The notes beneath the pieces are model-generated. The model was not told the DNA's origin. It saw only the letters and a list, made by a program, of their open reading frames with translations, and did no database searches. A stretch of DNA of 64,000 bases from Monarcha castaneiventris obscurior (taxonomy: Eukaryota > Chordata > Aves > Passeriformes > Monarchidae): NCBI GenBank assembly GCA_026261815.1, contig JAMPIT010000437.1, forward strand, positions 6,336,001-6,400,000. The letters are read 5' to 3'. The translations under genes and the position numbers were made by a program. Positions within the stretch are counted from its first letter, which is position 1. Every line of letters starts with the position of its first letter. Shown piece by piece: positions 50,165 to 63,240 of the stretch.

Positions 50165-52900
50165 CACTCCCTAATTACCTTCACCACCGTGCTCCCCAAT
50201 TTACAAATCTCTCCCATCACCTCCCTCAGCTGTTAATGGGTTCCTGCCACTCAAACTGGAGACTGCTCGACTGCCTAATGAAACTCTTCCATTGCCAATC
50301 CTGACTGTGGGGATGACCCAACTTGTAAACTCAAGCAGGCACTTCACTAAGTTTCTAGCAAAGACTTAAAAAGAAATCACTTTGGTTCTTTTCTCATTAG
50401 CAGGACAGGGTTCTGTAATTGTTCTGCCTCAAGGACATTAGATGCAGAGTCCAGTGCACAAAGAAAGGTGTCAGCACTGCTAATTTCTGCTGCCAGTAAG
50501 AGAGATGCTCCATGTCACCCAGACCATGGCAGCAGAAGGGAAAGGACAGCGAGGGATACTGAGGACTGTCAAATCCTCCCCCACTGCTGTGGTTATTCCA
50601 TTTCCACGCCTCGTCTCACTACCGTGAAAAATGAATTGGATTTTCTCTCAAGGGCTGAACTTCACTGAGGATGACGAGGTAGCTGTGACGAACCAAAAAC
50701 CTGCAGGGAAGCCACAGACCTGGTTCCTGTGCACTTCAGTAGCAGCTCTAACACAACTGTTGTTAGAGCCTAATCTGCCTCTGGTCCAATTCCTTATTCT
50801 GCAACAGCAGGAAAAAAGTCATCAGTTCCTGCTTTGGGTAGCAAAAGGGAATGGCTGCGTAAGGAAGTTCAACACATATGCCTCCATTAATTTGCTAGAT
50901 GAGTAACTTCCCCATGATACCCACAGCACAGCAGTAGTGTCCTAATAAATTCATATTTTTAAGTCAGGAAATGCATTTTTGGTACAGATTTGAAGCTGAC
51001 TGAGACATAAATTAATGAGATTCTCTAGAAGTGGTTTTATTTCCTTTGAGCATGAACCTGTAAGAACTTTGGTAAACACACTGAAAGGTTCTATGGTTTC
51101 ACTGCTTTATGGTTTAATAATTTTATATCCTTTTCTGAGATGTCTCGCATCTGTTTACAGAACTGCTGCCTACTGAGTCACAGATATTTCCAGAGCCCCA
51201 GCCACACTAGACCACTGTTATTTTTCACTCTCCAAAAGAAGCAAGATAATCATTAACTATAGCAGCAGGGAAAATAAAATCCATGCTGCCTCACTAAGTT
51301 AACATTGCACATCCAATAAAAATAATCATTTTAAAAATTATAAAATCATTCAAACAATTTTATCTTTGACATTTCCCATAGTTTCTCTTACTACACTTAG
51401 CCATTTTTTCGTGTTTCTCTTAACAAGGCTTGCATGAGATGACCTAGTTTATTTGCACTCCTCCCAAACTGTGAAGTAGAATGTGTTAACATAAACCAAA
51501 TGGTCCCAGTCATTTTGAAACAAGCTTCTCCTCTGCCAGCTACTCACCCTCTGCCACCTCTGTCTGCTGCCTTGACACTTTCCAGCCATTTTTCCTCCCC
51601 AGCCTTTGCTACCACCTCTTTTGTTCTCAAACCCTGCTACCCCCAATGCCTGATACCTCCCTGCTTTTTATCCTGAGGAGTGACGCTTTCTTTTCCCTGG
51701 CAGCCCCAAGCAGTTGGGTTGCCCCTTAAAATGGGCTGCTCCTCAGCTCCAGCATCACCAAACATCACCACGTGGGAATCCAGCTCTGTGCTGCCAAGAG
51801 CTGCTCACCAAGCACAGGGGCCCTGGCTCTGCTTGCTCTTTACCTGGACACAGTTTGCTTCCCAGCCATGCCAGGGAGCACAGCCTGGCAGCTGCCATCG
51901 GATAATGCCACGCTCCCCATCACATGTCTGCAGAGAGCAACTGAATGCCCTGGCCACGGGAGAAAGCCCAGCTTGGATTTAGTGCCAAAACATGGAGGAG
52001 AGGTCAGCGTATCACCTATCCCACGGCTAAACCTGAGAGCGAGAACTTCATCTACCGATCCAGCGGAGGTGTCGCTGCCATCCCTGGCATATGGTATTAC
52101 TCAGGTTACTATTTTCATCTTCGCTAAAGCTGTAGCTATGGTAAGGTAACAGCCCAAAAATTTCATAATATAACACGAGGGGGGCTAAAAAGAATTTTAA
52201 AAAAGAGAGACAAACAAGTCACAGCAGTGAGGGAAGGGCCTTTAAAACGTTGGTACTGTTGTGGCTTTGTTCTGCTATTTAGAAAAAAAATAACACTAAA
52301 CAACTTTGCAATAAGCTGCCTGAAGCAAGCTATTTTCAGGTTTTCTCTAGTTTAATGACTCCTCATTTCCTCACTCCAGAGGCATACCTGTAAGTGCCAC
52401 AGGCCAGAGAGGAGCAAATAAGCACCTGTGGTAGTTAGGAGCAGAAAATGCAGTGAACACTCGCCCATTAAGTGCAAGCCTGAAGGACAGATTGTGAATT
52501 ACTAACAGGGGAACCAATGAGGAAATCATACGGAGATGTGAGAGTCTGCCACTCACATAAAATAACTTTCATTTCTTTAAAATTACCTTAACTGCACACT
52601 CCTGTATTAGAAGTTCACATCCAGAAAACATCATGGAGTTTGTTTCTTTACTAAGCAAACTCCCTCTTACTTATCCTCAAGTTTAATGAAAGTTGTTTCA
52701 GCTGTTGTGGTTCTAGAGGAGAGCGGATAAATCCACAGGAGCTTGGAACCATGGACTACCAGCATGCTTAGAACACAAAGGAACTGCACAGCTCTCCCAG
52801 CACATGTGTGAACAACACATCAAATCCACAGCAGCAGGACTGGTCCACCACAATGCAACTGCCCAGACAAACTTCAACATGCTTTTTCCTTTCGTGTCTG

Positions 52901-52939
52901 AAGGCTGGAGGAGGATACTGAAGCTAGAGGAGGATACTG
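52901..52939. repeat. Tandem duplication of about 20 bp
   Basis: Two adjacent copies, AAGGCTGGAGGAGGATACTG and AAGCTAGAGGAGGATACTG, differ by one indel and one substitution. This is a recent-looking local duplication. Confidence 0.85.
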
Positions 52940-54448
52940 GAGAAATACATCTTATTCCAGTGAGTACCAGAAATTGTTTCCCCTCACACTCTGCACTGCA
53001 ATAATTTGAAATTCGTAAAATGGCAAATACTGTTGCTTGTATTGTAAGGGTTTGGGGGTTTTTGTTACAGATGTGAACCTTCACCTATTCTCTCTGCAGC
53101 CACACCAAGGACTTTGGCTACACCAGGTCAAGGGCTGAACATGAAACACCACATCAAATCACCACACAAGGCAAAATGATGAGCTGGTACAAAATTATGT
53201 TGCCAGATTGGATTTGCACAAAAAAGCCCAAAAGGAGCAGCTGTGATCTGGCACACGCCTGGTTTGATCGGACACTACTGCCCCTCCAAAGGCAGTGTGT
53301 CAGTCGTGCCCTTGCTGATTTCCTGGAAACAAGACAGTCAAGAAACACAGTTACAAAAAGCAAACTCACCCATTAGCACAAAGATGGAGCTCTGGCCTAA
53401 GGCCAGTCTTGCTTGGGTTTTTATGTCATTTAGGTAACTGAAGTATCTAAATCTCCCCAAATCTCCCCGTCAGACTGAAAACAGGGCAGAGAATGCAAAT
53501 AGGATTCTCATTTTCCATTTGGCCATGTACTAAGGACAACTGTTGCTGGAAGCATGAACTGTCACCTAGGGATTTGGGGTTCTCAGACACCTGCCCTCTG
53601 AAACTGTATAGTTGACTACAGATGCTGCTCAGGACAGTGAAAAAATACCAGAGTCTCCCAGTGCCACTCAGAGCTTATCATTTCCAGGAACACACAGATC
53701 AATGAAATGCAACAGAAAGTCACCGCCCATCAAGAGCACATCCAATCACAAATCCAACAGCTGCCCCAAATCCAACCACACACTGCTGCACAAGACCAAC
53801 CAGATGTCTCAAACAAGAACTAATTCAGGCCCCTCCACACAAACACATGACTTTGTCTGCTGGACTGAACAGCTCAAAGATTTAGAGTCTCTCCACGTTA
53901 CCACCCTTCTCCACCTGCTACTCTTTTCTTAATTCATTGGGTAAATTGACACACCCCCTCCCCCCAAGCCATAACTGAAAATTATAATTAACAAGATGAT
54001 GACATACGATGTCTTAATCACTACTAATTCTTGTGTTCTTGCTTGCTGAGAAAAGAAGGTAAATTTCATTCTGAATTTTTCGCAAATAACTGCAGCCATT
54101 CAGCACAGCTTCCTGAGATTTTTGCTTTCACTAGTGTTATAAAAAAACAAGCTTCCTAAATGAAATAATACAATAAAGAAATAATCTAATGAATGGGAGG
54201 CCAAACTTCCAAGGCAGCTATACAGGATAACACAAAATCACATTGCGGGCTCCAAATCTGCACCAACTTCCATGCATGTTTCCCACTTTTTAGGGGAAGA
54301 CCACCAAAAATTGCCTGCCTTTGCAAGTCCTCTGAAGGATCAGAGGCGTGATCTAGTTTCACACGCCTGAAACTAGACAGATAGATGACAAATGGGCTAC
54401 GATGAGTACATGCATCAAATAAAAAGCACCAGAAATGCTCTCCCACAA

Positions 54449-54463
54449 ACACACACACACACA
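54449..54463. repeat. (AC)n microsatellite
   Basis: A short run of about seven AC units lies in non-coding DNA. Confidence 0.9.
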
Positions 54464-55060
54464 TATTTTAATCTTCAATACACTGAAGTGTGGTACTGCA
54501 ACTGTCAATACTACATTTAACTGGGTGGAGGCTGCTGTTGAATAATGCAATGCATTAGCTCCCAAACAAGATTACATTTTTTGCCTTAAAATGTAACCAT
54601 TTTGTCCAGCTCGACAAGGATGAGGACAATGAGACAACATCCAAAACATAAATAAAAATTGTCACCCCAACTTACTGTTCCCTGAACATACTCCAAAAAT
54701 AGACTTGTCTACAAAAGCAACTTCGTCTCAGATTGTCTAAAAATTCTGACAAATGGGCAACCAGTCTTACATGCTGTCTCTGATGGGGAAGATCATGCTT
54801 TTAAAAAAATCCACTAGTCCATGCACAAAGGTAGAACTACAGTGTAGCCTGTATACCTATGTTACCCAGTGTCATCAAGAAATTAATGTGGTGAATTAAT
54901 TTAGGCAAATATTCCCGTAACTCTCAACAGTTTTCAATGAAACCATTAAATGTTCTTCTCAGCTGAGTTCACTGTGGGCAAACAGTGCTGAAAATTGACC
55001 TTTCCCTTCCCACTTTGAAACCTGTTACTTAAGTAACCATCCTAGACCATTCATTCAAGT

Positions 55061-55083
55061 AAAAAAAAAAAAAAAAAAAAAAA
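55061..55083. repeat. 23-base A run
   Basis: This is the longest homopolymer in the window. No polyadenylation signal or transcript-like sequence was recognised immediately before it, so a retroposed tail is not claimed. Confidence 0.9.
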
Positions 55084-56736
55084 TCCCCCTGAAACTAGTT
55101 AAAACGCCCTGAAACAGACACACCCACTGCAATCCAAAAGGACAAAAAGTAACTTCCTTCAATTGTCGCGTAGAGATAAGGTACCAGTTAGAAAACACTC
55201 AAATACAATTTATTTTAATGATAGCAAAATGTTTCACATACCCTCCAGCAATAACCCCCAAAAGATCAATCTTCACAGCCTTTACTTCAGTAGTTTCTTG
55301 CTCCAGGGCTGTTCCCAAAGCCAATTCAATTCTTCCCATGAGCTGTCTTCCCTTCAGTGATACCTTTCCCTCTCCATGCTTAAAACATACGCCAGTCGTA
55401 TTTCTGTCAATCCCTGCCTGACCTGCTGACGAAACATCAGAAACCGTCTCTTATCAGATCTGTCCACAAGCCACCCAAACCATTACAAGATTTTTCTCCC
55501 AGTAAAGGCTGGGATCAAAGCCAACCACATTGTCAGCATGAACTGGGACATGGAGGAAGTCAATGCAAGATGGGACGCCTCGAACTGAGGCACAGCTCAC
55601 CATCGCGAGCGATAAATGAAAACAGAAGTCCTTTCTCCTCTGGGAGCCATTTATTTTCATAAGACATGAAGCCTGATTTTAAATTGTTCTGAGACACAGT
55701 CAGATCCACACTTCAATGCATGCAAGATGATTAATATCGGTTGAGAACAAGGCATTATTTTGAGCTTCAGAAAACATAGCGATGTGAGGAAACTAGACCT
55801 GGAAACACCCAAGAAAGGGATAGATCTGGTTATAGTTTAATTTTTTGCCAACCACCAGAGTCCTAAAGGGGCTTCCTTACTCCTGTGTGTATCAAAATCC
55901 AAGTAAGACTTTGCTGTGAAGCTCAAATACCACCTCAACACCATGACTTGGGCATCCTCCCCACTGAGCACAGCAACTGGAGCTGCTGCCCTGACACTGA
56001 CGAGCCCCAGCAGTTACAGATTTAAACCCTCTGAGGCCTTAAATCCAGGCAGCAATGAGAACAGCTCTGTCTAGGTGTTCCTAAAATCCTCACCGTGGCA
56101 TCCCTAGAAAGACAATCCTGGTCGTGTTTCTAATGCAAAGGGCTGCTCTGGTTGACCCAAGTTGCTGCTAAATTTCACATGGAAAAGCCCAAGTCCAGGA
56201 CAAACTGCAGCTGAAAAACACCATTACAAGGACTTCACATAGAAGACTGATGGGAGTCCAGGAATTTTAATTGCACCATACATTATATTTCCATACTATT
56301 TAAATAATTATTTGCGTATAATTTATTTCAATTATTTTCATGCCTTTCATAGAAGTCAGGGCATTTTATTAAAAGGTAAAATAAATACTATTTCACACAA
56401 AGCAATTTTACAGGAACCTTGCAGTGAATTAATTTCAAGTCAATATAATGAACCGCAAAATAAAAACTGCTCCATAAATAATGAAGTCCCTCAGTCTTCC
56501 CATGCCACCCCATTCCAGTAATCATACTGGTTCACTAAATACTACAGTAATTTCCACCATTCAAATTAAACAGAATGCAGCCATTTCATTTACACACACA
56601 AATATCCACAGAACATGAGAGCAGCCATCCAGGTGGCAGGGCAGTCAGAAAGTCACCAAGTTCTCAGGTCTGTTTTGACAATATTAAAAATGCTACAATT
56701 TCTCCACCTCAAAATACACATTGTAAAAATGTATTT

Positions 56737-56751
56737 AAAAAAAAAAAAAAA
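56737..56751. repeat. 15-base A run
   Basis: This is a homopolymer tract. The + strand frames crossing it carry a lysine run for that reason. Confidence 0.9.
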
Positions 56752-57674
56752 GTCCAAGGGATCAAAAAAATTTCTTTTTGTTATAAAATTTCTAACAATA
56801 ACCTTAAAGAAAATCATCATACTAATAGTAGCATCAGAACATAGAAATTGGTGGATGTTTCACAGAGAATCTGTCAGACTTGGATAAAGCTGAATGGGTT
56901 AGGGGAACTGGTTGGTAAACTGGAAATGGATGAAAAATGGGTTTATATTGAGGAAAGCCAACACTGGAGGGGGAAGAGACAGGTCTTGAGGTAATGTAAC
57001 TACCATCAAAACCAATTTCACCCAGGCAATAAGGAGGGGTTTGAGTGGAAAACAGTACAGCATTATTTTACAGGTTTTTTGCTAAACAAACAAAAAAAAT
57101 CCTGAATACAAATTCAGGAGATGAGAGATAGGTGGGGGTCAACAAAATAACTTGCAAATTTCAGCAAGTAAATACAGCAGAAAAACATCCAGCAGTCTAC
57201 CTTAAACTATATAAAAAAAACAAACCCAAAAAACAAACAACAAAATAAAACATAAGAATTCCATTAAACCAGTCTGAAATATAACTGACGCAATTAAGTT
57301 TCTCCTTATTTCAACCAATTTCGTTGTAATAAAGAGAAATACTGGCATATATTTGTGGAACTTCACTTTGTGGCACTTGCACCTTCTATTCTATTCTCAC
57401 TCCAATAAATAAAACCACTGGTCCTACAAGAGCACACTCTTGTCACACAGCAGACACAATTACCTCGTTTAGGCCACGAGTGACCAATTTTGAGAGATTC
57501 TTGTCTATGTTTCCTATGAAAATAGATTCAAAACATTCTTCAGTATACTGGGATTTTGCTCATGTTTATCAGGCAATAAATTACTCGTTTACTTTTGGAT
57601 TTAAATCTAGTCTATGACTCTGCTCCTTAGCAGCTTAGAACTACAATGCACAAGAAGACATTTTGTTTTTGGGG

Positions 57675-57710
57675 TTTTTTTTTTTCATTTTCAGAATTTT
57701 ATTGAGACAC
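57675..57710 (-). other. Possible retroposed poly(A) tail
   Basis: On the minus strand AATAAA (57703-57698) is followed 12 bases later by an 11-base A run (57685-57675). This is the layout of a processed transcript copied into the genome. The parent transcript, if any, would lie at higher coordinates, but I recognise no gene there and found no target-site duplication. Chance in A-rich DNA is a fair alternative. Confidence 0.2.
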
Positions 57711-58695
57711 ATTCACTGTTTAAAAATAAATAAATAACCAATTGAACAAAAAAAAGGTCACCAAAAAAACCCAAGTCCCACTTTATCATAAGCATTAGTG
57801 ATCTTTCAAGGCCAACCCTGCAGGTATGTGAGGAAGAGACAAAAACCTTCTAAAATTTTGGCATCCCCCTACAACTATCCCCAAACACAGGAAGCTCCCC
57901 ACTGTTGGGATAACACTCGATCTGCAGATGAAGCTCTCACTTCCACCAGCCCAACATTCATTCACCACCTAAATAAAAGTGTAATTAATAGCCTGATGCA
58001 AGGCTTTTCCTAGTTATGTCTGGTCTGTCCTGCTTTTCAACAAGCACAAGGAGATAAAAATCCTAAAACACGGAATATTGTTATACAACTATCTCCTTGT
58101 GAAAATACATTCCAAAAGTCTCCCATCATTCCACTCCCACTGCTCATTTCATTTGCCTCGCTCTTAGCCCTCACTCCACTACTTTCCTTCCTAGTTCTGA
58201 GATTTATTAACTTGAATAAATATGAATTCAGTGTTTCTACTACAGCAATGCTCAGCAGATGTCTCACATCTCTATTTATACAACTCTAGAACTGGTAATA
58301 AACATGATTTTCCTATTGCCACACTACATTTTTTAATGAGACATCATTCCTTGTCTCTGTTTACCAAGAATTACGTCGGCCACAACGAAGTCCTTCTCCC
58401 ACATTATTACAGCACATAACAAGGGTCTGGAAGGCTGAGTGGAAACTTGTCTCTACACATGAAGGAATCCTTAATGGCTAAGGATTGGCATCCTCCTCCC
58501 TCCCTGTGCCTGCAGACAGCAGGGATCCTCAGAGGTGTGCAGGAAGGTATCTGAGAGGAGGGAGCTGCCTGGGAAGGCATCAGGCATAAACACTCAGACT
58601 TTCAGAGCTTTTTTTCCACCCAGATCCCAACCACAGTGACTTTCAGAGGGCTGTGCCAAAGACATTTGTCCAAGACTGAGCGTGTGGTTCCTAGA

Positions 58696-58703
58696 TGACG
58701 TCA
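58696..58703. promoter_or_regulatory. Perfect palindromic CRE motif
   Basis: This is a second exact TGACGTCA, the full CREB/ATF site, 23 kb from the first. There is no recognisable core promoter around it. Confidence 0.35.
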
Positions 58704-61700
58704 GATGTCCGGGCAGTCAGCCAGCTTCCTATGGAAGTGATTTCAATATTGCTGAACTTCAATCTAATTGTATTTATCATATGATTACTTATGTAAGGAG
58801 CCAGCAGTTTGTATAGGTAACCCGTACTCTTGAATCTAATAAAATAAAGTACGTTTTGAAAATAAGAAGAAAGAGATAGATTGAGCTAACCAGAAATCAT
58901 ATTAAAGTTTCATGCCTTCCTTTAAAGCCACTTACTCCAGAAAGGAACAGATGTTAGCCAAGACAAATACCATCCTTGCTCAACTGGGACTTGGAAAGCC
59001 TGATGCAAAGTACAGTATTTTCTCACCTGCAAATTTACAATTGTTCCATACCTATAATTATACACTAAATGTAAAGTCTTGCCCCTTCTACTCATGCTTC
59101 ATAGCAGGTTCTCACTGCCCCAAGGCTTTGCACAAAATTTGTTCATTTATTCCCTTTGTGACCTTTCTCTTCTAATTTTTCTGTAACACACAAAAATCTT
59201 CATCCAACCCACCAAAAAGCCAGACAAATCTGAAGACAGTTATGCCACATTCTGAAACGACCGTTCCCCATCCTGGACAATGTAACAGCAGTAATTCCAT
59301 GCACACTTTGCTCTCTCTGTACCCCTTCCCTACTGCACAGTTTTTTCCACTGAAGCTCTACCTGCACACAGTAAGGCACAATTAAGCCCCAGAACACTGG
59401 TGGGTCCCTGTCCCACAGACAACAGGCAGTGCCACGTCAGGTGGCCGTGTCCTGTAACACACTCGTGACCCTAAATCAGTTGATTGTTAACAGAAAGAAC
59501 AAGGAAGCTGCTGAAGTTCCCACCACATTAAAGCAGGGCACTGAACTCAGACATTCATGGAATCAGTGATCCAAAGGGAAGAGCAAGAAGCAGAATTAAT
59601 GCTACTTCTTTGCTTCCTCTTATGGCCCTGATCTCCCCTTCCAGCCCTCAAAAAGGAAATACACCTTTGCAACACCCCAGTTCAGATTTCAGATTCTGGC
59701 AGGGTGTTTCCAAGGTCTTTGCTGTCCTTTCTGATCATCCCTCTCTCCTAAATAACAGCTCAGAGGTTCAGTGACAAACAACAACAAGAACAGCAGAAAA
59801 GGCTCTGTCCTTCAGCAGTGATTTCAAGATTCACTGTGTCTCTGAAGGATTATGATAACCATGAGCAGATTCCCCTTTCTGTTCACTGCAGATCCCAGAA
59901 CTTTTCTATGGAAATCTCCCATTTGTTTCCATAAATTAAATTTGGATTGTTCTCTAAAAATATAAATAGGAAACACAATATTTAAAAAAAAAAAACTACA
60001 CAAATTTTCCTCTGTGGCACTTTTTTGGACAGGATGTATTTGCAGCAGTGTTAATCACTCATCACTATGAAGTGTACAGTGCAGAAAGCGTGTGTGAAGT
60101 GTTTGAAAGCATTCTGAAATTTTGGAGAAAAGTGTTTGTTAAAAATGTTTTGTCATAATTTTCTAAGTATGTCACAAATGTTAAGTAGCATTGATGTATT
60201 TTATTTCAAAGCTTGTTCTGCTCTCTTTACACTTTTGCCTGCATACCAATTAATGGGTTTTTGTCATTTATCGCTTTTTAATACTACACACCCTCTCCAA
60301 ACAAGTGGTTCACCAGCCTGAACAGTCTGTTAGAAATGCAAAAACTAAGGTTGCCTATGTCAGATTTATATTTTACAGAATAGCCCTACCAACATTAAAA
60401 AAACCCCAAACCAACAAAACAAATCCAAAACAAAACCAACCCAAAAATATCCCCTGCTGACATAAAGATCACGTCTTTGCCAAACTTCAAGCACATGTTC
60501 TCGAACAGGAAATAAAGCTTTTCAAGAAAAAATTTTAATAGGTAAAAAAAAAACCAAAACAACTGACTAGTTTTTCTTGTTGCTGTTATCACAAAAGATG
60601 ACCTATTCCAGCTAATTTGGCAAGAAAGGGGAGCCTACTCAATACAAACCTTATCATGCAATGTTTTGGCCTACTTATAGAAAATTATTTGCGATCCAAT
60701 TACCTAATCTGAGTTTTTACAAAGCTTTTCCCCACTGCAACCACATTTCCACTGGGATCATAACCAGAAGTGATCACATAAACAACTGAGTTTCTGCAAG
60801 GGCCATGACCCCACTTGCAGCTTCCTTCATCCATCCTGAGCCACCACCTCTGTGATGGAGGCAGAGGGATAGACAACCCCATGCACAGGGAAAAGAAGTA
60901 TTTTCAAGTTTTATCAAGGATTTTGTCAAGATTAGACCCAAAACAAAGTCCCAGACCAAAGCAAACTCCCCCCAAAAAATTAGGAATCAAGATCTACAAT
61001 TCCAGATTGGTTTCTACCTATGGAAAACACCAGCTGTGACAAGGCTTATTTTGGAAAATTCTAACACAAACCACCACCTTTGCTGACTGAGCCCATGTTC
61101 AGTTGTTGCAGTTATTTTGGTGTTCCCAGTGTGCATGCATGGAGCAGCTCACACATAATTTACTGTCTGACTCTTCTGGTAAATTAGTGTAAGGAATCTA
61201 TGTAGTAGAGCCATCATTTCTAATCAGTATCAATAAATAGGGCTGCACACCATTCCACAAGACAACAACAGGATAGCAGATCCAAATACAGCTCTTTTAA
61301 AAACAGTTCTTGGCTAAATAAGAAGTTAAGAAAAACACACCATGGACACAGCTTAATCCTCAACCACCTCAAACAGGCACACAAAGGACACTTCCCAGGT
61401 AAACACAGAACAGGAAGCATTTCAAAAATTGTCCAGTATGGTTTATAACTGATTTTTTTTAAGACACATTCTGCTTTTAACTTTGGATATTTTGGGACCA
61501 AATACAGAAGGGGAGAATAAAAAAAAAAAAAAAAAGTCATTTTTAGCAATTTATAACTACACAGCCACACTCTTTTTAAGAGCAGGCCCAAGGCTGTGTG
61601 CACAGATCTAACTCTGCTTTCTCCACACATACATTATGCAATGCAATGTGATAAATATGTAACCATGGAGGCACACAGTGTGTTGCAAACAGGACACAGA

Positions 61701-61819
61701 GCTCCTGGGTGACCCAGGAGAAGGCAGGCTACACCATGTTCTAGCTGTGATTCCCTCCCCCCATTTCTTTTTCATAATGGTCAGGGCACTTGTTCTGCAG
61801 CCTTTTTATACCATCTCCT

Positions 61820-62030
61820 CTCTGAGGTATGTAAATAATTTAGTCAACAGCAATGCATTATGCAATTTATTTTCAGCCAACAGCACAGCCCTCGTTAGGT
61901 GCAATTCATGGGAAGAAGCAGTTAATTATGGTAATTCATCTGCAGACCTAGGTGAGCAATTTCACTGTTATTCTGCTATCCTACTTAATATGCATGTGAT
62001 GCATAAGAGCAGTTAAATGGCAACTTTCAA
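61820..62030. promoter_or_regulatory. Candidate conserved non-coding enhancer
   Basis: The segment is dense in homeodomain and POU-type cores. Examples are ATGCATTATGCAATTTATTT, GTTAATTATGGTAATTCATC and ATGCATGTGATGCAT-like palindromes. It is AT-rich yet not repetitive, which is the usual look of vertebrate developmental enhancers. Conservation cannot be tested from one sequence. Confidence 0.25.
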
Positions 62031-62290
62031 GGCTGACATCCCAAACCCTGATTCCATAACAAGCTTTGAACCTGGGCTTAAGGCAGAGCTACAGTAAACA
62101 GGGCTTCTGGGAGGCGAAGGAGTCGATTTACACAAAACAACTTGCAAGCTCAGGGTTTAAGGTAGTGTAGTGAATAGACCTCTACCAGATCCTAGGAATA
62201 ATTCTATGCTATTGTATTGCACTATTTGTGGAATGGTATGTGATCGTATAATTAGAGATCATATAGTACATTCACACAAAGAATACTTTA

Positions 62291-62315
62291 GGGCTTGCCG
62301 GGGAGGGGGGAGGGG
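62291..62315 (+). other. G-quadruplex motif
   Basis: Four G tracts (GGG, GGGG, GGGGGG, GGGG) are separated by loops of 6, 1 and 1 bases, matching the canonical G3+N1-7 pattern. It lies about 500 bp from the CpG-richer patch at 62.8 kb. Confidence 0.55.
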
Positions 62316-62814
62316 AGCTCTTTTTTAAAAGAAAATTACATTATCTGGAAATTCAGAGCTAATCTCAACAACTCAGAAATGCTACCAGAGAGCTTTTTCC
62401 TCACAAACTTCAGAAAAAAAAAAAATACTTCAGGTTTGATTTTTGGCTGAGGAAGAAATTGCTCCAAACAAATCTAGCTGAGGTTTGGAATCATTAAGAT
62501 GTTAAAAGCCTAAATAAAGTATTTAGGAAAACACACTGAAATATGTGCAAATATTTAAAATAATAATAATAATTTCTAAACTGTAGCTCTGTGATTGCAA
62601 TGACAGGGAGGCAAGGACAGCATTTGGCTCAGAACCAACCCTGCAAGAAGTGCTTAGAACAGGTGTAGGAAGAATGCCATGGGTTTGGTGGCTAAACCAG
62701 AGGAGAGAAGGAAGGGCAGGTCCCAGGGCGGGTGGCAGCTTCCTGGAGAAGGCAGTGCTCAAGCACAGCCCATTTAACCCCTGTGTCCAGGGGAAGACTT
62801 CTCCTGTTGACCCC

Positions 62815-63240
62815 ACCCAGAGGCGATCCTGACTGCCCTCCCTGTGTCCTTGCCTTGGGGTGAAAGCTCACCCGGGCTCCACGCCCGCCTCTCGCAGCCT
62901 TGAGAGGAGAGCCTTGGGTCTTGGGGCTCCTCTCCACTGCACCTCACCTCCACCCTGGTGGAGTCTGCAGACTTCACAACCCGGTTGCTAAATGACCCAG
63001 CTTGCGTAACCTCCAAGGGCACGGAGCTACCGACGGGCAGCCTTGTGCCAAATCCCTGCCCTCCCTCGGGAAACACATTAAATCCTGCAAAAATCACTGC
63101 AGCTCCACTCGTTTTGGAGAACAGGCGCCCAGCTCAGACAGGTCTGCGTGTGCAGCGCTGGTCTTCAGCCACAAACCAAGCCTGGAAACCTGAAAACCCC
63201 TCCTCGATTAAAAGACTGAAGTCGCAAAAACTTAAAGAGA
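62815..63240. other. CpG-richer patch, possible small CpG island
   Basis: I counted about 17 CpGs in 62821-63240, against zero or one per 60 bp in most of the window, and G+C is well above the surroundings. Open frames run through it on both strands (minus 62774-63097, plus 62958-63278), as expected where stop codons are scarce. By a rough count the observed/expected CpG ratio is near 0.6, borderline for an island. A promoter or alternative first exon of a minus-strand transcript would fit, but no initiator or donor was identified. Confidence 0.4.

Larger units (their letters stand above)
47546..52900. other. AT-rich non-coding DNA
   Basis: No gene is supported. An AT-rich tract with TATATA units lies at about 48275-48340. 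The segment 47880-48090 has conserved-element-like composition with several TAAT cores. A pair of diverged direct repeats is listed separately. The minus-strand frame at 49281-49547 is protein-like in places but lacks a convincing acceptor. Confidence 0.6.
52940..57659. other. AT-rich non-coding DNA
   Basis: No gene is supported. Simple tracts are listed separately. A minus-strand open segment behind a good acceptor at 54366 is described as a finding only. Confidence 0.6.
57711..62290. other. AT-rich non-coding DNA
   Basis: No gene is supported. It includes A-runs at 59984-59995 and 61519-61535, a CAAA-type tract at 60396-60445, a CRE palindrome, and an enhancer-like segment near 61.9 kb, the last two listed separately. 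Confidence 0.6.
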
